Below, one piece after another: positions 1 to 6,420 of a stretch of DNA of 15,601 nucleotides (position 1 is its first letter; the number at the start of each line of letters is the position of its first letter). The stretch lies in assembly GCA_964384675.1 (NCBI GenBank), contig CAYLNK010000139.1, positions 1 to 15,601 of the forward strand, read 5' to 3'. A program made the position numbers and the translations under genes. The stretch is from CAYLNK01 sp964384675 (GTDB taxonomy: Bacteria; Acidobacteriota; Thermoanaerobaculia; UBA5066). The notes beneath the pieces were generated by a model. That model saw only the letters and a list, made by a program, of their open reading frames with translations. It was not told where the DNA came from and searched no databases.

Positions 1-1
1 C

Positions 2-562
2 GGGGACGCACGGCGGCCCCGCCTCTTCGCTCCGGGCGCGGGAGGCGGCGCGGCCCTCCTCGCGCTCGCGGCGACCCTCCGTTTCACGGCGGTTCAGCTG
101 CAGGCCCGGGGCGAGATGGAGCTCCGGAGCGTCCCGATCGCCGGCGAGTATCGCGAGCAGCTGATCGCCGACGCGCGACGCCACCTGGGCCTCGCGGCGC
201 GCCTGCGGCCCCGCAAGGCCACGGCGCTCCTGGAGCTGGGCTCCGTCCTCCGCCTCTCGGGCGACGCCGCACGCGCCTGGGACGTCACCCGGCGCTCCGT
301 CGCGATCGGCGAGCGCGCCGAGACCGACGTCGCGCTCGGCATCCTGGCGGCGAACGCCGGGGAGCGGGCGGCCGCGCGCGAGCTCTACGTGCGCGGCGTC
401 TGGGTGCTGCCGAAGGCGATCGAGCTCCTGCCCGACGAGGCGCGCGACGGCGGGATCGAGGCCGCCGTCGCCGACCTCGAGAAGGCGCTCTCGACCGGTG
501 GCGCCCCGCCGGCGCTCCCGGCGCTGGTGCGCGAGGGACGCGCTCCGTCCCCGCTCCGGTAG
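2..562 (+). CDS. C-terminal part of a membrane protein with TPR-like tail (possible O-antigen ligase family)
   Basis: The reading frame is open from the left edge, so the start lies outside the window. The visible part is 186 residues ending at TAG. It begins with one hydrophobic segment (about residues 11-31, rich in Ala/Leu/Gly), followed by an alpha-helical tail with TPR-like spacing: a pair of helices near LGLAARLRPRKATALLELG, then a second unit near LGILAANAGERAAARELY. A last membrane helix followed by TPR repeats is typical of the C-terminus of Wzy/O-antigen-ligase-like proteins, which would suit the polysaccharide genes further right, but no catalytic region is visible. The internal ATG at 116 falls after the membrane segment and is unlikely to be the start. 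It converges on the GMC gene with only 2 nt between the stop codons and no visible terminator. Confidence 0.6.
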   Translation, partial: GDARRPRLFAPGAGGGAALLALAATLRFTAVQLQARGEMELRSVPIAGEYREQLIADARRHLGLAARLRPRKATALLELGSVLRLSGDAARAWDVTRRSVAIGERAETDVALGILAANAGERAAARELYVRGVWVLPKAIELLPDEARDGGIEAAVADLEKALSTGGAPPALPALVREGRAPSPLR

Positions 563-564
563 GA

Positions 565-2139
565 CTACCCCGCCGTCCCCTTCAGCCGGTCGGCCGCCCA
601 CGAGGCGATCCCGAGGATCGACTCCTGCGGGTTGACGCCCAGCGACGTCGGGAACACCGACCCGTCGATCACGCGGAGGTTGCCGACCTGATGGTGGCGC
701 AGCTCCGGATCGACGACGGAGGTCTTCGGGTCCTTGCCGGCGCCGCAGCCGCCCATCTGGTGCGCGGTGAAGACCGCCACGCGGTTCGGCGCCATCGGGG
801 CGGCGTCGATCCTCGCGAGGTCGGCCTCCGAGCGGATCACGACCGGCGGCTGGTGCATCGTGAGGACCTCCTGCGCGCCCGCCGCGAGCTGGATGCGGGC
901 CATGGTCTTCATCGACTCCCGCATCGCCTCCCAGTGGAACTCGCGGAGCGGGTAACGGAGCGACAGCCGGCGGCCGCCGTCGCCCTTCAGCGTCACCGTG
1001 CCGCCCTCCTCGTGGGCGTGGAAGCCGTCGCGGTGGAGCGCGATGAGGCCGTTGATGTGCGACAGCTTCCGCATCCGCTCGGCGTGCTCGCCCCCGAACC
1101 CGGCCAGCGCGATCGAGGCCAGCATCGGCTGGAGCGGCGGCGTCTCCAGGAAGAAGCCGAGCTTCTCCCCGCGGTCCGTGAAGTGGTGGGACGCCGCGGT
1201 CTGGGGGGCGCCGTAGAACGGGTCGATCCGGCGGTCGAAGACGCCGACCGTGGCGACCACGGGGTGGAGCCAGGTCCGCTTCCCGACCCGGGCGTGCGGG
1301 TCCGGGAGCCGGGAGCGCAGGAGGAGACCCGGCGTGTTGATGGCGCCCCCCGAGACGACGAACTCCTTGGCGCGCACGACGACGCGTCGGCCGGTCGCGC
1401 GGTCCGTGGCGGGATCGAGCACCTCCGCCACGGCACGCGCGACCTTGCCCGCGGCGTCCAGCTCGAGCCGGTCGACGCGGCAGCTCGCGTAGACGACGGC
1501 CCCTTTCTCGGCGGCGTCGGGCAGGTACGTCAGGAACATCGACTGCTTCGCGTTCGTGGGGCATCCCACGCCGCACATGCCGGTCGAGAGGCACTCGGTC
1601 ACGTTCCGCCGGAGGAGCTCCACCGGGATCCCGAGCTTCTTCGCCCCGTCCCACAGGACGCGGTTGTTCTCGTTCAGGTCCGCCTCGCCGACCTGGTGGA
1701 TGGCGAGCCGCTTCTCCACCTCGTCCCAGTGCGGGTCGAGGCTCGCCTTCGTGAAGTGCGAGAGGCCGAACTCCTTCTGCCAGTGGGCGAGCGTGGCGTC
1801 GGGCGTGCGGTACGACGTGGTCCAGTTGACGACGGTCCCGCCGCCCACGGCCCGGCCCTGCAGGATCGTGATCGCGAGGTCGTCCGTGGCACGGTTGCCG
1901 TGCTCCTGGTAGAGCGTGGGGAACGCCATCGACTCCTCGCCGGTGAAGTCCTTCCGCGTGTAGTAGCCGCCCTCCTCGAGGACGATCACCTTCGCGCCGG
2001 CGACGGCCAGCTTCGCCGCCGCCATCGAGCCGCCCGGGCCGGAGCCGACGATGCAGACGTCGCACGAGAGATCGCGGTCGGAGGTGATCTCGGCGCCGGT
2101 GACGAGCCCGGGGATGGGACGGTCCTTGGTCAGGCTCAC
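565..2139 (-). CDS. GMC-family FAD-dependent dehydrogenase/oxidase (long-chain alcohol oxidase-like)
   Basis: 524 aa. The N-terminal Rossmann motif is VGSGPGG with G32, G34 and G37, ending in acidic E55 that would bind the FAD ribose. The GMC signature GRAVGGGTVVNW lies at 95-106. A cysteine motif C183...C189GVGC193PTNAKQS resembles the CGxCxxGC segment of fatty-alcohol oxidases. The C-terminal GMC domain has AHQMGG (H460) and SLGVNPQ (N503), which match the catalytic His/Asn pair of the family. The GTG start at 2139 is chosen because it forms a GTGA overlap with the stop of the upstream gene and has GGAGGAG just before it. Longer in-frame starts would lie inside the upstream gene. There is no signal peptide, so export, if any, probably depends on the partner subunit. 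The substrate is unknown: alcohols, polyols and sugars are all possible. Confidence 0.88.
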   Translation of the reverse strand: MSLTKDRPIPGLVTGAEITSDRDLSCDVCIVGSGPGGSMAAAKLAVAGAKVIVLEEGGYYTRKDFTGEESMAFPTLYQEHGNRATDDLAITILQGRAVGGGTVVNWTTSYRTPDATLAHWQKEFGLSHFTKASLDPHWDEVEKRLAIHQVGEADLNENNRVLWDGAKKLGIPVELLRRNVTECLSTGMCGVGCPTNAKQSMFLTYLPDAAEKGAVVYASCRVDRLELDAAGKVARAVAEVLDPATDRATGRRVVVRAKEFVVSGGAINTPGLLLRSRLPDPHARVGKRTWLHPVVATVGVFDRRIDPFYGAPQTAASHHFTDRGEKLGFFLETPPLQPMLASIALAGFGGEHAERMRKLSHINGLIALHRDGFHAHEEGGTVTLKGDGGRRLSLRYPLREFHWEAMRESMKTMARIQLAAGAQEVLTMHQPPVVIRSEADLARIDAAPMAPNRVAVFTAHQMGGCGAGKDPKTSVVDPELRHHQVGNLRVIDGSVFPTSLGVNPQESILGIASWAADRLKGTAG

Positions 2140-2693
2140 GACTCCTCCAGCATCGCCTCGAACGGGATCTCGACCGGGCCCGGGTAGCCCACCTGCTTGT
2201 ACGTCGCCGGGGCCGCGTAATAGCAGGCGCAGGAGAGGCGCTTCATCGCCTGATAGCCGCTCCGGAAGACCGCCACCCGCGAGGTGGACCAGGCGGCGAG
2301 CCGGGCGTTCTGGGCGTCGCGGCCCGACGCCGTGAACGGGGCGATCGAGGTCCCGGTGGCGATGCCGGTCAGCCCGTTGTCGAAGAGGCGGAGGAGCTGC
2401 TTGAACTCCTTCTGGACCGAGGGCAGCCACTGCACCATGGCGCGATCGGCGCGCAGGGCGACGTCCACCTCGTGAGTCGTGGGGTTGCCCGGACCGGGAG
2501 AGACGATACGCGCCGCGACGACGGCGAGGACGGCGTACTCGGCGGGGCTGAGGACCTGGAGCGGCTCCTTGGGCGCCCGCCTGCGGCGCGGACCGCGAAG
2601 GCCGATGGTCGCGGCCCCTCCGACGAGGAGGATCAGGCCTCCGAAGAGCCCCTTCTTCAGGAGGCCGCGCCGGGTGTCCAGGGCTTCAGCCAT
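2136..2693 (-). CDS. Gluconate 2-dehydrogenase subunit 3-like protein (small subunit of GMC dehydrogenase)
   Basis: 185 aa. The N-terminus has a twin-arginine-like motif TRRGLLKK (residues 7-14) followed by a hydrophobic stretch (about 15-31), consistent with a Tat signal or anchor. The rest resembles the Gluconate_2-dh3 family: a segment beginning LSPAEYAVLAVVAARIVSP, then helices, ending with an aromatic CACYYAAP region. In this family the small subunit carries the Tat signal and takes the signal-less GMC flavoprotein across the membrane. The gene order here (small subunit directly before the GMC gene, 4-nt overlap) fits that. The start at 2693 is supported by GGGAGG six bases upstream. It overlaps the end of the RmlC-like gene by 8 nt, so translational coupling is likely. 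Family assignment is from recalled sequence patterns only. Confidence 0.75.
   Translation of the reverse strand: MAEALDTRRGLLKKGLFGGLILLVGGAATIGLRGPRRRRAPKEPLQVLSPAEYAVLAVVAARIVSPGPGNPTTHEVDVALRADRAMVQWLPSVQKEFKQLLRLFDNGLTGIATGTSIAPFTASGRDAQNARLAAWSTSRVAVFRSGYQAMKRLSCACYYAAPATYKQVGYPGPVEIPFEAMLEES
2142..2148 (-). promoter_or_regulatory. Ribosome binding site of the GMC gene
   Basis: GGAGGAG on the minus strand ends two bases before GTG at 2139. Together with the GTGA stop/start overlap it fixes the GTG as the start rather than a longer frame reaching back to 2430. Confidence 0.6.
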
Positions 2694-3264
2694 TCGGCAC
2701 CTCCCAGAGGTCCTTGACGGCGGGGTGGTCCCACGGGATCCGGAACTCGTCGGGATCGGCCACGTCGAACGTCCGCGTGACGATGTAGAAGAGCGCGCAC
2801 GGGTTCGTGAGGGGCCGGTAGCCGTGGGCGACGCCCTCGGGGATCCTCACCAGCAGGTCCTGTCCGTCCCCCGCCACGACCACCTGCGTTCGCCCGAACG
2901 TGGGCGACCCCTTCCGTACGTCGAAGAGCACGAACTTCGCCTTCGACGGGTGGGGGCAGAACCAGACGTCCTGCTGCTTGAGGTGGTAGTGCAGCCCCTT
3001 GATGTGGTCGTCCGCGTTGACGATCGTGTAGTTCATCTGGGCCACCGGCACGCCCTGGAAGAAACTCGCCAGCCCTTCGCTGCCGGGATGGTCCGCCCGG
3101 GCGCGGAACACCTCCTGGAAGAACCCGCGGTCGTCCACGAAGCGGGCGAGCCGGTGGATCGCGACCCCGTCGATCGGGCCCGGCTTCACGTACGACTTGA
3201 CCCCGAGCCGGAACTCGTCGGCGATCGCCTCGGGGGGGAGGACCGGGGTCGGGGGGACGCTCAT
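2686..3264 (-). CDS. dTDP-4-dehydrorhamnose 3,5-epimerase (RmlC)-like cupin protein
   Basis: 192 aa, close to the usual RmlC length. Family motifs visible: DRGFFQEVF (45-53), KGLHYHL with candidate catalytic H92, the strand FDVRKGSPTFG (114-124), IPEGVAHGY (141-149) and an LFY segment with Y160 where RmlC has its catalytic Tyr. Two positions look changed against RmlC as I recall it: the Arg of RGLHY is Lys89, and the QGKLVR segment reads QQDVWF, so the active-site Lys appears to be Asp. It may therefore act on another nucleotide sugar or be non-canonical. The start at 3264 follows from the position of the first conserved block; the frame is open further upstream but that stretch (through the promoter region) has no homology-like sequence. 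No Shine-Dalgarno is present. It is the first gene of a three-gene operon with the GMC pair. Confidence 0.75.
   Translation of the reverse strand: MSVPPTPVLPPEAIADEFRLGVKSYVKPGPIDGVAIHRLARFVDDRGFFQEVFRARADHPGSEGLASFFQGVPVAQMNYTIVNADDHIKGLHYHLKQQDVWFCPHPSKAKFVLFDVRKGSPTFGRTQVVVAGDGQDLLVRIPEGVAHGYRPLTNPCALFYIVTRTFDVADPDEFRIPWDHPAVKDLWEVPNG
2700..2705 (-). promoter_or_regulatory. Ribosome binding site of the small-subunit gene
   Basis: GGGAGG on the minus strand, with six bases (tgccga) between it and ATG 2693. It lies inside the 3' end of the RmlC-like coding region, as expected for an overlapped operon gene. Confidence 0.6.
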
Positions 3265-3273
3265 GAGGGCGGC

Positions 3274-3279
3274 ATTGTA
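3274..3279 (-). promoter_or_regulatory. Candidate -10 box for the RmlC-like/GMC operon
   Basis: TACAAT on the minus strand, one mismatch from TATAAT, with nine bases before ATG 3264. No convincing -35 is seen and no Shine-Dalgarno follows, so the transcript would start at or within a few bases of the ATG. Confidence 0.5.
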
Positions 3280-3283
3280 GGCG

Positions 3284-3298
3284 CGCCCGGCCCGGGCG
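3284..3298. repeat. 15-bp dyad between divergent promoters
   Basis: CGCCCGGCCCGGGCG has 7-bp inverted arms around a single C. It sits between the two divergent -10 boxes, over the expected -35 region of the plus promoter and next to that of the minus promoter. It could be an operator; a one-base loop argues against an RNA hairpin. GC-rich dyads also arise by chance in this genome. Confidence 0.3.
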
Positions 3299-3315
3299 GA
3301 AGCCGCACCCCGTGC

Positions 3316-3321
3316 TAACCT
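3316..3321 (+). promoter_or_regulatory. Candidate -10 box for the MinD/ParA-like gene
   Basis: TAACCT, with 13 bases before ATG 3335 and no Shine-Dalgarno between. It is weaker than the others against TATAAT but keeps the TANNNT pattern. Confidence 0.4.
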
Positions 3322-3334
3322 TCGCCCCGCTTTC

Positions 3335-4618
3335 ATGCCGGCCCGCATCATCCCCGTCTCGTCGGGAAAGGGGGGCGTCGGGAAGACGACCGTCGCGACG
3401 AACTTCGCGCTCTCGCTGTCGCGTTACGCCCCTACGATCCTCGTCGATCTCGACACCGGGACTTCGTCCGTCCGGAATACGATCGACGCTCCGGTCCCGC
3501 GGGACATGTACCACTTCTTCAAGAAGGGCTACAAGCTCGCGGACTGCGTCACGACCCTGCCCGAGACGCTCGACCCGCGAGGCCTCTACAGGCAGTTCGG
3601 CTTCGTGGCCGGCCCCCTCCACCTGATCGAGGAGATCACGAACTTCGACCAGGCCCGCAAGGCGTACCTGATCGACGCGATCAACAGCCTGCCGGCGACG
3701 TACGTCGTCCTCGACATGAAGGCGGGGGTCGACTCCAACGTCATCGACTTCCTGCCGTACTCGAACTCCGGGATCCTCGTCTTCACGCCGTTCCTGCCGT
3801 CGGCCACGCTGGCGGCGTCGGACATCGTCAAGGCCATCCTCTTCCGGAAGCTCCGCATCGTCTTCTCCCCGGCTAGCCCCTTCTACGAGCGGGTGGCCGA
3901 TCGGCCCCGGACGGTCCGGCTGATCAACGAGCTCCTCGACCGGGTCGAGGACGTCTACGACCCGGCGCTGCCGAACCTGGACGCCTTCCTCGTCGACCTG
4001 ATGGCGTCCCTGGGTCCGCACCCGATCCTCGAGGCGCTCACCCAGACGATCGAGTATTTCCGCGTCTACTACGTGCTCAACCTCTTCAACGGCGTCACCG
4101 AGGGCTTCGACACCGCGGTCAAGCCGTTCATCGAGAACCTGGTCTCGTCGGTCTCGGAGAGGCTCCTCGTCACGAACCTGGGGTGGGTGGTGCGTTCCGA
4201 CGCGATCCACCGCGGGAACTGCGAGCGCCGGCCGATCCTCCTGCAGGCGCCGCCCGACCCCACCGCCGCGGCCGAGAAGAAGACGGCGGCCGAGAGGGAG
4301 CTGGAGCGGATCATGCGCGACACGCTCGGCCTCGCGACCGAGAAGGTCGTTCGCAAGGCGATCCTGCCGGTGGTCAAGAAGCCCGACCCGACCGACGCGC
4401 TCTCCCGCCAGCTCGACGTGCTCCGCAAGATGTACGACCGCCGCCCGGGACAGTCCGACGACCCCCGCGACAACTTCGACTACATCACGAGCCGAGCCGT
4501 GCACCTCCTCACCCACGGCCGGCCCTCGGAGCTGGGGATGCACAAGATCTGCGGGCCCGAGGAGATCCTCCGGAGCTTCTTCCCCCCCGGCGGCGGAACG
4601 CCGTCGGCCATCGCCTGA
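3335..4618 (+). CDS. MinD/ParA-family P-loop ATPase with long C-terminal extension
   Basis: 427 aa. A deviant Walker A motif SSGKGGVGKTT (residues 9-19, signature Lys12 and Lys17) is followed by VDLDTG (D38, D40) and a switch II/Walker B-like strand VVLDMKAG (D127). These identify the MinD/ParA/FlhG group, which forms nucleotide-sandwich dimers. Where MinD-type proteins usually have DxPAG or DxGAG, this one has DMKAG. It is much longer than MinD (about 270 aa). Roughly 200 residues after the ATPase core include a Lys/Glu-rich helical stretch (near AAAEKKTAAERELERIMRD) and a Pro/Gly tail. No MinC, ParB or flagellar gene is nearby, so its role (positioning, partition, or a surface-complex regulator) is undetermined. 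The start follows from the motif being near the N-terminus; there is no ribosome binding site. Confidence 0.8.
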   Translation: MPARIIPVSSGKGGVGKTTVATNFALSLSRYAPTILVDLDTGTSSVRNTIDAPVPRDMYHFFKKGYKLADCVTTLPETLDPRGLYRQFGFVAGPLHLIEEITNFDQARKAYLIDAINSLPATYVVLDMKAGVDSNVIDFLPYSNSGILVFTPFLPSATLAASDIVKAILFRKLRIVFSPASPFYERVADRPRTVRLINELLDRVEDVYDPALPNLDAFLVDLMASLGPHPILEALTQTIEYFRVYYVLNLFNGVTEGFDTAVKPFIENLVSSVSERLLVTNLGWVVRSDAIHRGNCERRPILLQAPPDPTAAAEKKTAAERELERIMRDTLGLATEKVVRKAILPVVKKPDPTDALSRQLDVLRKMYDRRPGQSDDPRDNFDYITSRAVHLLTHGRPSELGMHKICGPEEILRSFFPPGGGTPSAIA

Positions 4619-4637
4619 GAGTGACGGTAGAGTGACG
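4618..4637. repeat. Short direct repeat AGAGTGACG x2 at the permease promoter
   Basis: AGAGTGACG occurs at 4618-4626 and 4629-4637, an 11-bp period (about one helical turn). The second copy overlaps the candidate -10 box TAGAGT. It may be a regulator site or chance. Confidence 0.3.
4628..4633 (+). promoter_or_regulatory. Candidate -10 box for the amino acid permease
   Basis: TAGAGT in the 41-nt gap after the ATPase gene. It is 26 nt before the start codon, leaving room for a short leader that carries the AAGGAGG ribosome binding site, unlike the other first genes here. Confidence 0.4.
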
Positions 4638-4646
4638 CGCACACCG

Positions 4647-4653
4647 AAGGAGG
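4647..4653 (+). promoter_or_regulatory. Ribosome binding site deciding a TTG start
   Basis: AAGGAGG, a perfect Shine-Dalgarno, lies six bases before TTG 4660. The next ATG in frame is at residue 14, too far for this site, so TTG is the probable start. Confidence 0.75.
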
Positions 4654-4659
4654 CCTGAT

Positions 4660-6090
4660 TTGTCCGACAACCCGCTCTTCGCCACCAAGTCGGTCGAGAT
4701 GCTGATGGAGGAGATGAAGGGAGAGAACCGGCTGCGGCGCGTCCTCGGCCCGGTCGCTCTCACCTCCCTCGGCGTCGGGGCCATCATCGGCACCGGCATC
4801 TTCGTGCTCACCGGCGTCGCGGCCCACGACAAGGCCGGGCCGTCGCTGATCCTCTCGTTCGTGCTGGCGGGCTTCGCCTGCGCGTTCGCGGGCCTCTGCT
4901 ACGCGGAGTTCGCGTCGATGATCCCGGTCGCCGGCTCGGCCTATACCTACGCGTACGCAACGCTGGGCGAGCTGCTCGCCTGGATCATCGGATGGGACCT
5001 CGTGCTCGAGTACGCGATGGGCTCGGCGACGGTGGCGAACGGCTGGTCGAAATACTTCCTGAAGCTCTTGCACCTCTTCCACATCGACCTGCCGTACCAA
5101 TGGGTCACCGATCCGTTCACGGTGAACGAGGCCGGGGTGCGGGGGATCGTCAACCTGCCGGCCTTCTTCATCGCTCTGATCGTGACCGTCGTCCTGGTGG
5201 TCGGCATCCGCGAGTCGGCGGGCTTCAACGCCACCATGGTGATGGTGAAGCTCGCGGTCGTCCTCTTCGTGATCTTCGTGGGCGCCCGGTACGTCGACGC
5301 CAAGAACTGGACCCCGTTCATGCCGTTCGGCTGGAAGGGCGTCTCCGCCGGCGCCGCGACGATCTTCTTCGCGTACATCGGCTTCGACTCGATCTCGACC
5401 CACGCCGAGGAGGCCAAGAAGCCGAGCCGCGACGTCCCGATCGGGATCCTGACGTCGCTCTTCGTCTGCACGCTCCTCTACATCGCCGTCGCGGCGGTCC
5501 TGACCGGGATGGTCCCGTACGACAAGATCGCCCTCGACGCCCCCGTCGCCGCGGCGTTCCAGTACTACGGGCTCGACATCGCCGTCTTCCTCATCTCGGC
5601 GGGCGCGCTCGCCGGCATCACCTCGGTGCTCCTCGTCATGATGCTGTCGCAGCCGCGCGTCCTGATGGCGATGGCCCGCGACGGGATGGTGCCGAAGGAG
5701 TTCTTCTCGGCGGTCCACGAGAAGTTCCGGACGCCCTGGAAGTCGACGATCCTGACCGGCTTCTTCGTGGCGATCGTGGCGTCGCTCTTCCCGATCGGCG
5801 CCCTCTCCGACATGGTCAACATCGGGACGCTCTTCGCGTTCGTCGTCGTCTGCGGCGCCGTGATGATCATGCGGCACACCCGTCCCGAGGTCCCCCGCGC
5901 GTTCCGGACGCCCTTGCTCTGGGTCGTCGGCCCGCTCGGGATCCTCACCAACTTCGGGCTGATGCTCTCCCTCGGCTGGCACAACTGGCTCCGCCTCGCG
6001 GTCTGGATGGCGATCGGCCTCGCCATCTACTTCGGCTACAGCAAGAGCCGCACGGTCCTGGCCCTGGAGCGGCAGAAGAAGGGCCGCTAG
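4660..6090 (+). CDS. APC-superfamily amino acid permease (cationic amino acid transporter-like)
   Basis: 476 aa with about twelve hydrophobic segments. After a short cytoplasmic N-terminus comes the unwound-helix motif GVGAIIGTGIFVLTG (38-52) that binds the amino acid backbone in this family. The signature regions CYAEFASMIPVAGSAYTYAY, GELLAWIIGWDLVLEYAMGS and FFAYIGFDSISTHAEEAKKP follow, all typical of the CAT/YfnA branch. The substrate cannot be told from sequence. The protein is made from a TTG codon with a perfect AAGGAGG site upstream. It probably exchanges or imports an amino acid across the inner membrane using the ion gradient. It follows the ATPase gene by 41 nt and precedes the small membrane gene by 7 nt; there is no functional link to the glycan genes that I can see. 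Confidence 0.92.
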   Translation: MSDNPLFATKSVEMLMEEMKGENRLRRVLGPVALTSLGVGAIIGTGIFVLTGVAAHDKAGPSLILSFVLAGFACAFAGLCYAEFASMIPVAGSAYTYAYATLGELLAWIIGWDLVLEYAMGSATVANGWSKYFLKLLHLFHIDLPYQWVTDPFTVNEAGVRGIVNLPAFFIALIVTVVLVVGIRESAGFNATMVMVKLAVVLFVIFVGARYVDAKNWTPFMPFGWKGVSAGAATIFFAYIGFDSISTHAEEAKKPSRDVPIGILTSLFVCTLLYIAVAAVLTGMVPYDKIALDAPVAAAFQYYGLDIAVFLISAGALAGITSVLLVMMLSQPRVLMAMARDGMVPKEFFSAVHEKFRTPWKSTILTGFFVAIVASLFPIGALSDMVNIGTLFAFVVVCGAVMIMRHTRPEVPRAFRTPLLWVVGPLGILTNFGLMLSLGWHNWLRLAVWMAIGLAIYFGYSKSRTVLALERQKKGR

Positions 6091-6097
6091 GAGCCCG

Positions 6098-6391
6098 ATG
6101 AAGCGGGCGGCGCTGCTCCTGGCGTTCGGGGCGGCGCCGCTCGTCCTCCTCCTCTTCCCGGCGGCGCGCCGCTTCGTCGCCCGGAAGGCCCGGCTCGTGC
6201 TCCTGATCCTCGCCGGGGCCCTCCTGGCCGGTGGGCTCTCGACGATCGCGGTGGGTCCCCGGTTCGGTCAGCTCACGCCGGTCGAGGCCGGACTCACGGT
6301 TGCCGGCGTCGCGCTTCTCCTCGGCTCGTTCGTGGCCGTGGTCCGGGACGGGGCGCGCGAGCGGCGGCATGGTAATTTCCCGCCGCGATGA
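6098..6391 (+). CDS. Small hypothetical membrane protein
   Basis: 97 aa that I do not recognise. Three hydrophobic segments are visible, at about residues 4-20, 33-52 and 63-82, with Arg/Lys-rich loops (AARRFVARKAR) and a basic tail (RDGARERRHG). The start ATG 6098 has GGAG a few bases upstream and lies 7 nt after the permease stop, so it is probably co-transcribed with the permease. Its TGA overlaps the ATG of a ten-codon mini-ORF (ATGA at 6388-6391). Base composition is like its neighbours. It could be a small accessory of either the permease or the following glycosyltransferase. Confidence 0.65.
   Translation: MKRAALLLAFGAAPLVLLLFPAARRFVARKARLVLLILAGALLAGGLSTIAVGPRFGQLTPVEAGLTVAGVALLLGSFVAVVRDGARERRHGNFPPR
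6373..6378 (+). promoter_or_regulatory. Candidate -10 box before the GT39 gene
   Basis: TAATTT, nine bases before ATG 6388 of the mini-ORF and inside the end of the 97-aa gene. The local drop in GC (GGTAATTTCC) stands out against the surroundings. Confidence 0.4.
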
Positions 6392-6420
6392 CCGCGCCCC
6401 GGCGTTGCCCCACGCGATGA
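6388..6420 (+). promoter_or_regulatory. Leader mini-ORF MTAPRRCPTR coupled to the GT39 gene
   Basis: A ten-codon frame whose ATG overlaps the stop of the upstream gene (ATGA 6388-6391) and whose TGA overlaps the ATG of the glycosyltransferase (ATGA 6417-6420). It would be a relay for reinitiating ribosomes, or a leaderless start if the TAATTT box is a promoter. The main gene has no Shine-Dalgarno. It may be coincidental. Confidence 0.3.

Noticed and set aside
691..2187. Long plus-strand frame opposite the GMC gene
   Set aside because: Low-complexity Arg/Ala/Asp/Val translation with no motif; it arises from G/C third-position bias in the real gene on the other strand.
2140..2430. N-terminal extension of the GMC protein up to ATG 2430
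   Set aside because: The 97 extra codons give low-complexity sequence overlapping the small-subunit gene; GTG 2139 with GGAGGAG is far better.
3261..3275. Four-codon ORF MPPS on the minus strand ending in ATGA at the RmlC-like start
   Set aside because: It mimics the mini-ORF pattern, but its ATG overlaps the candidate -10 box and so would not be in the transcript.
4480..5982. 500-codon minus-strand frame opposite the permease
   Set aside because: Asp/Glu/Arg/His-rich shadow; the permease frame has clear family motifs and a ribosome binding site.
6231..6416. Longer N-terminus for the GT39 protein from ATG 6231 or ATG 6369
   Set aside because: From 6231 the frame is an Arg/Ser-rich shadow of the 97-aa gene. 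ATG 6369 is possible but precedes the candidate -10 box and has no ribosome binding site; noted as an alternative only.
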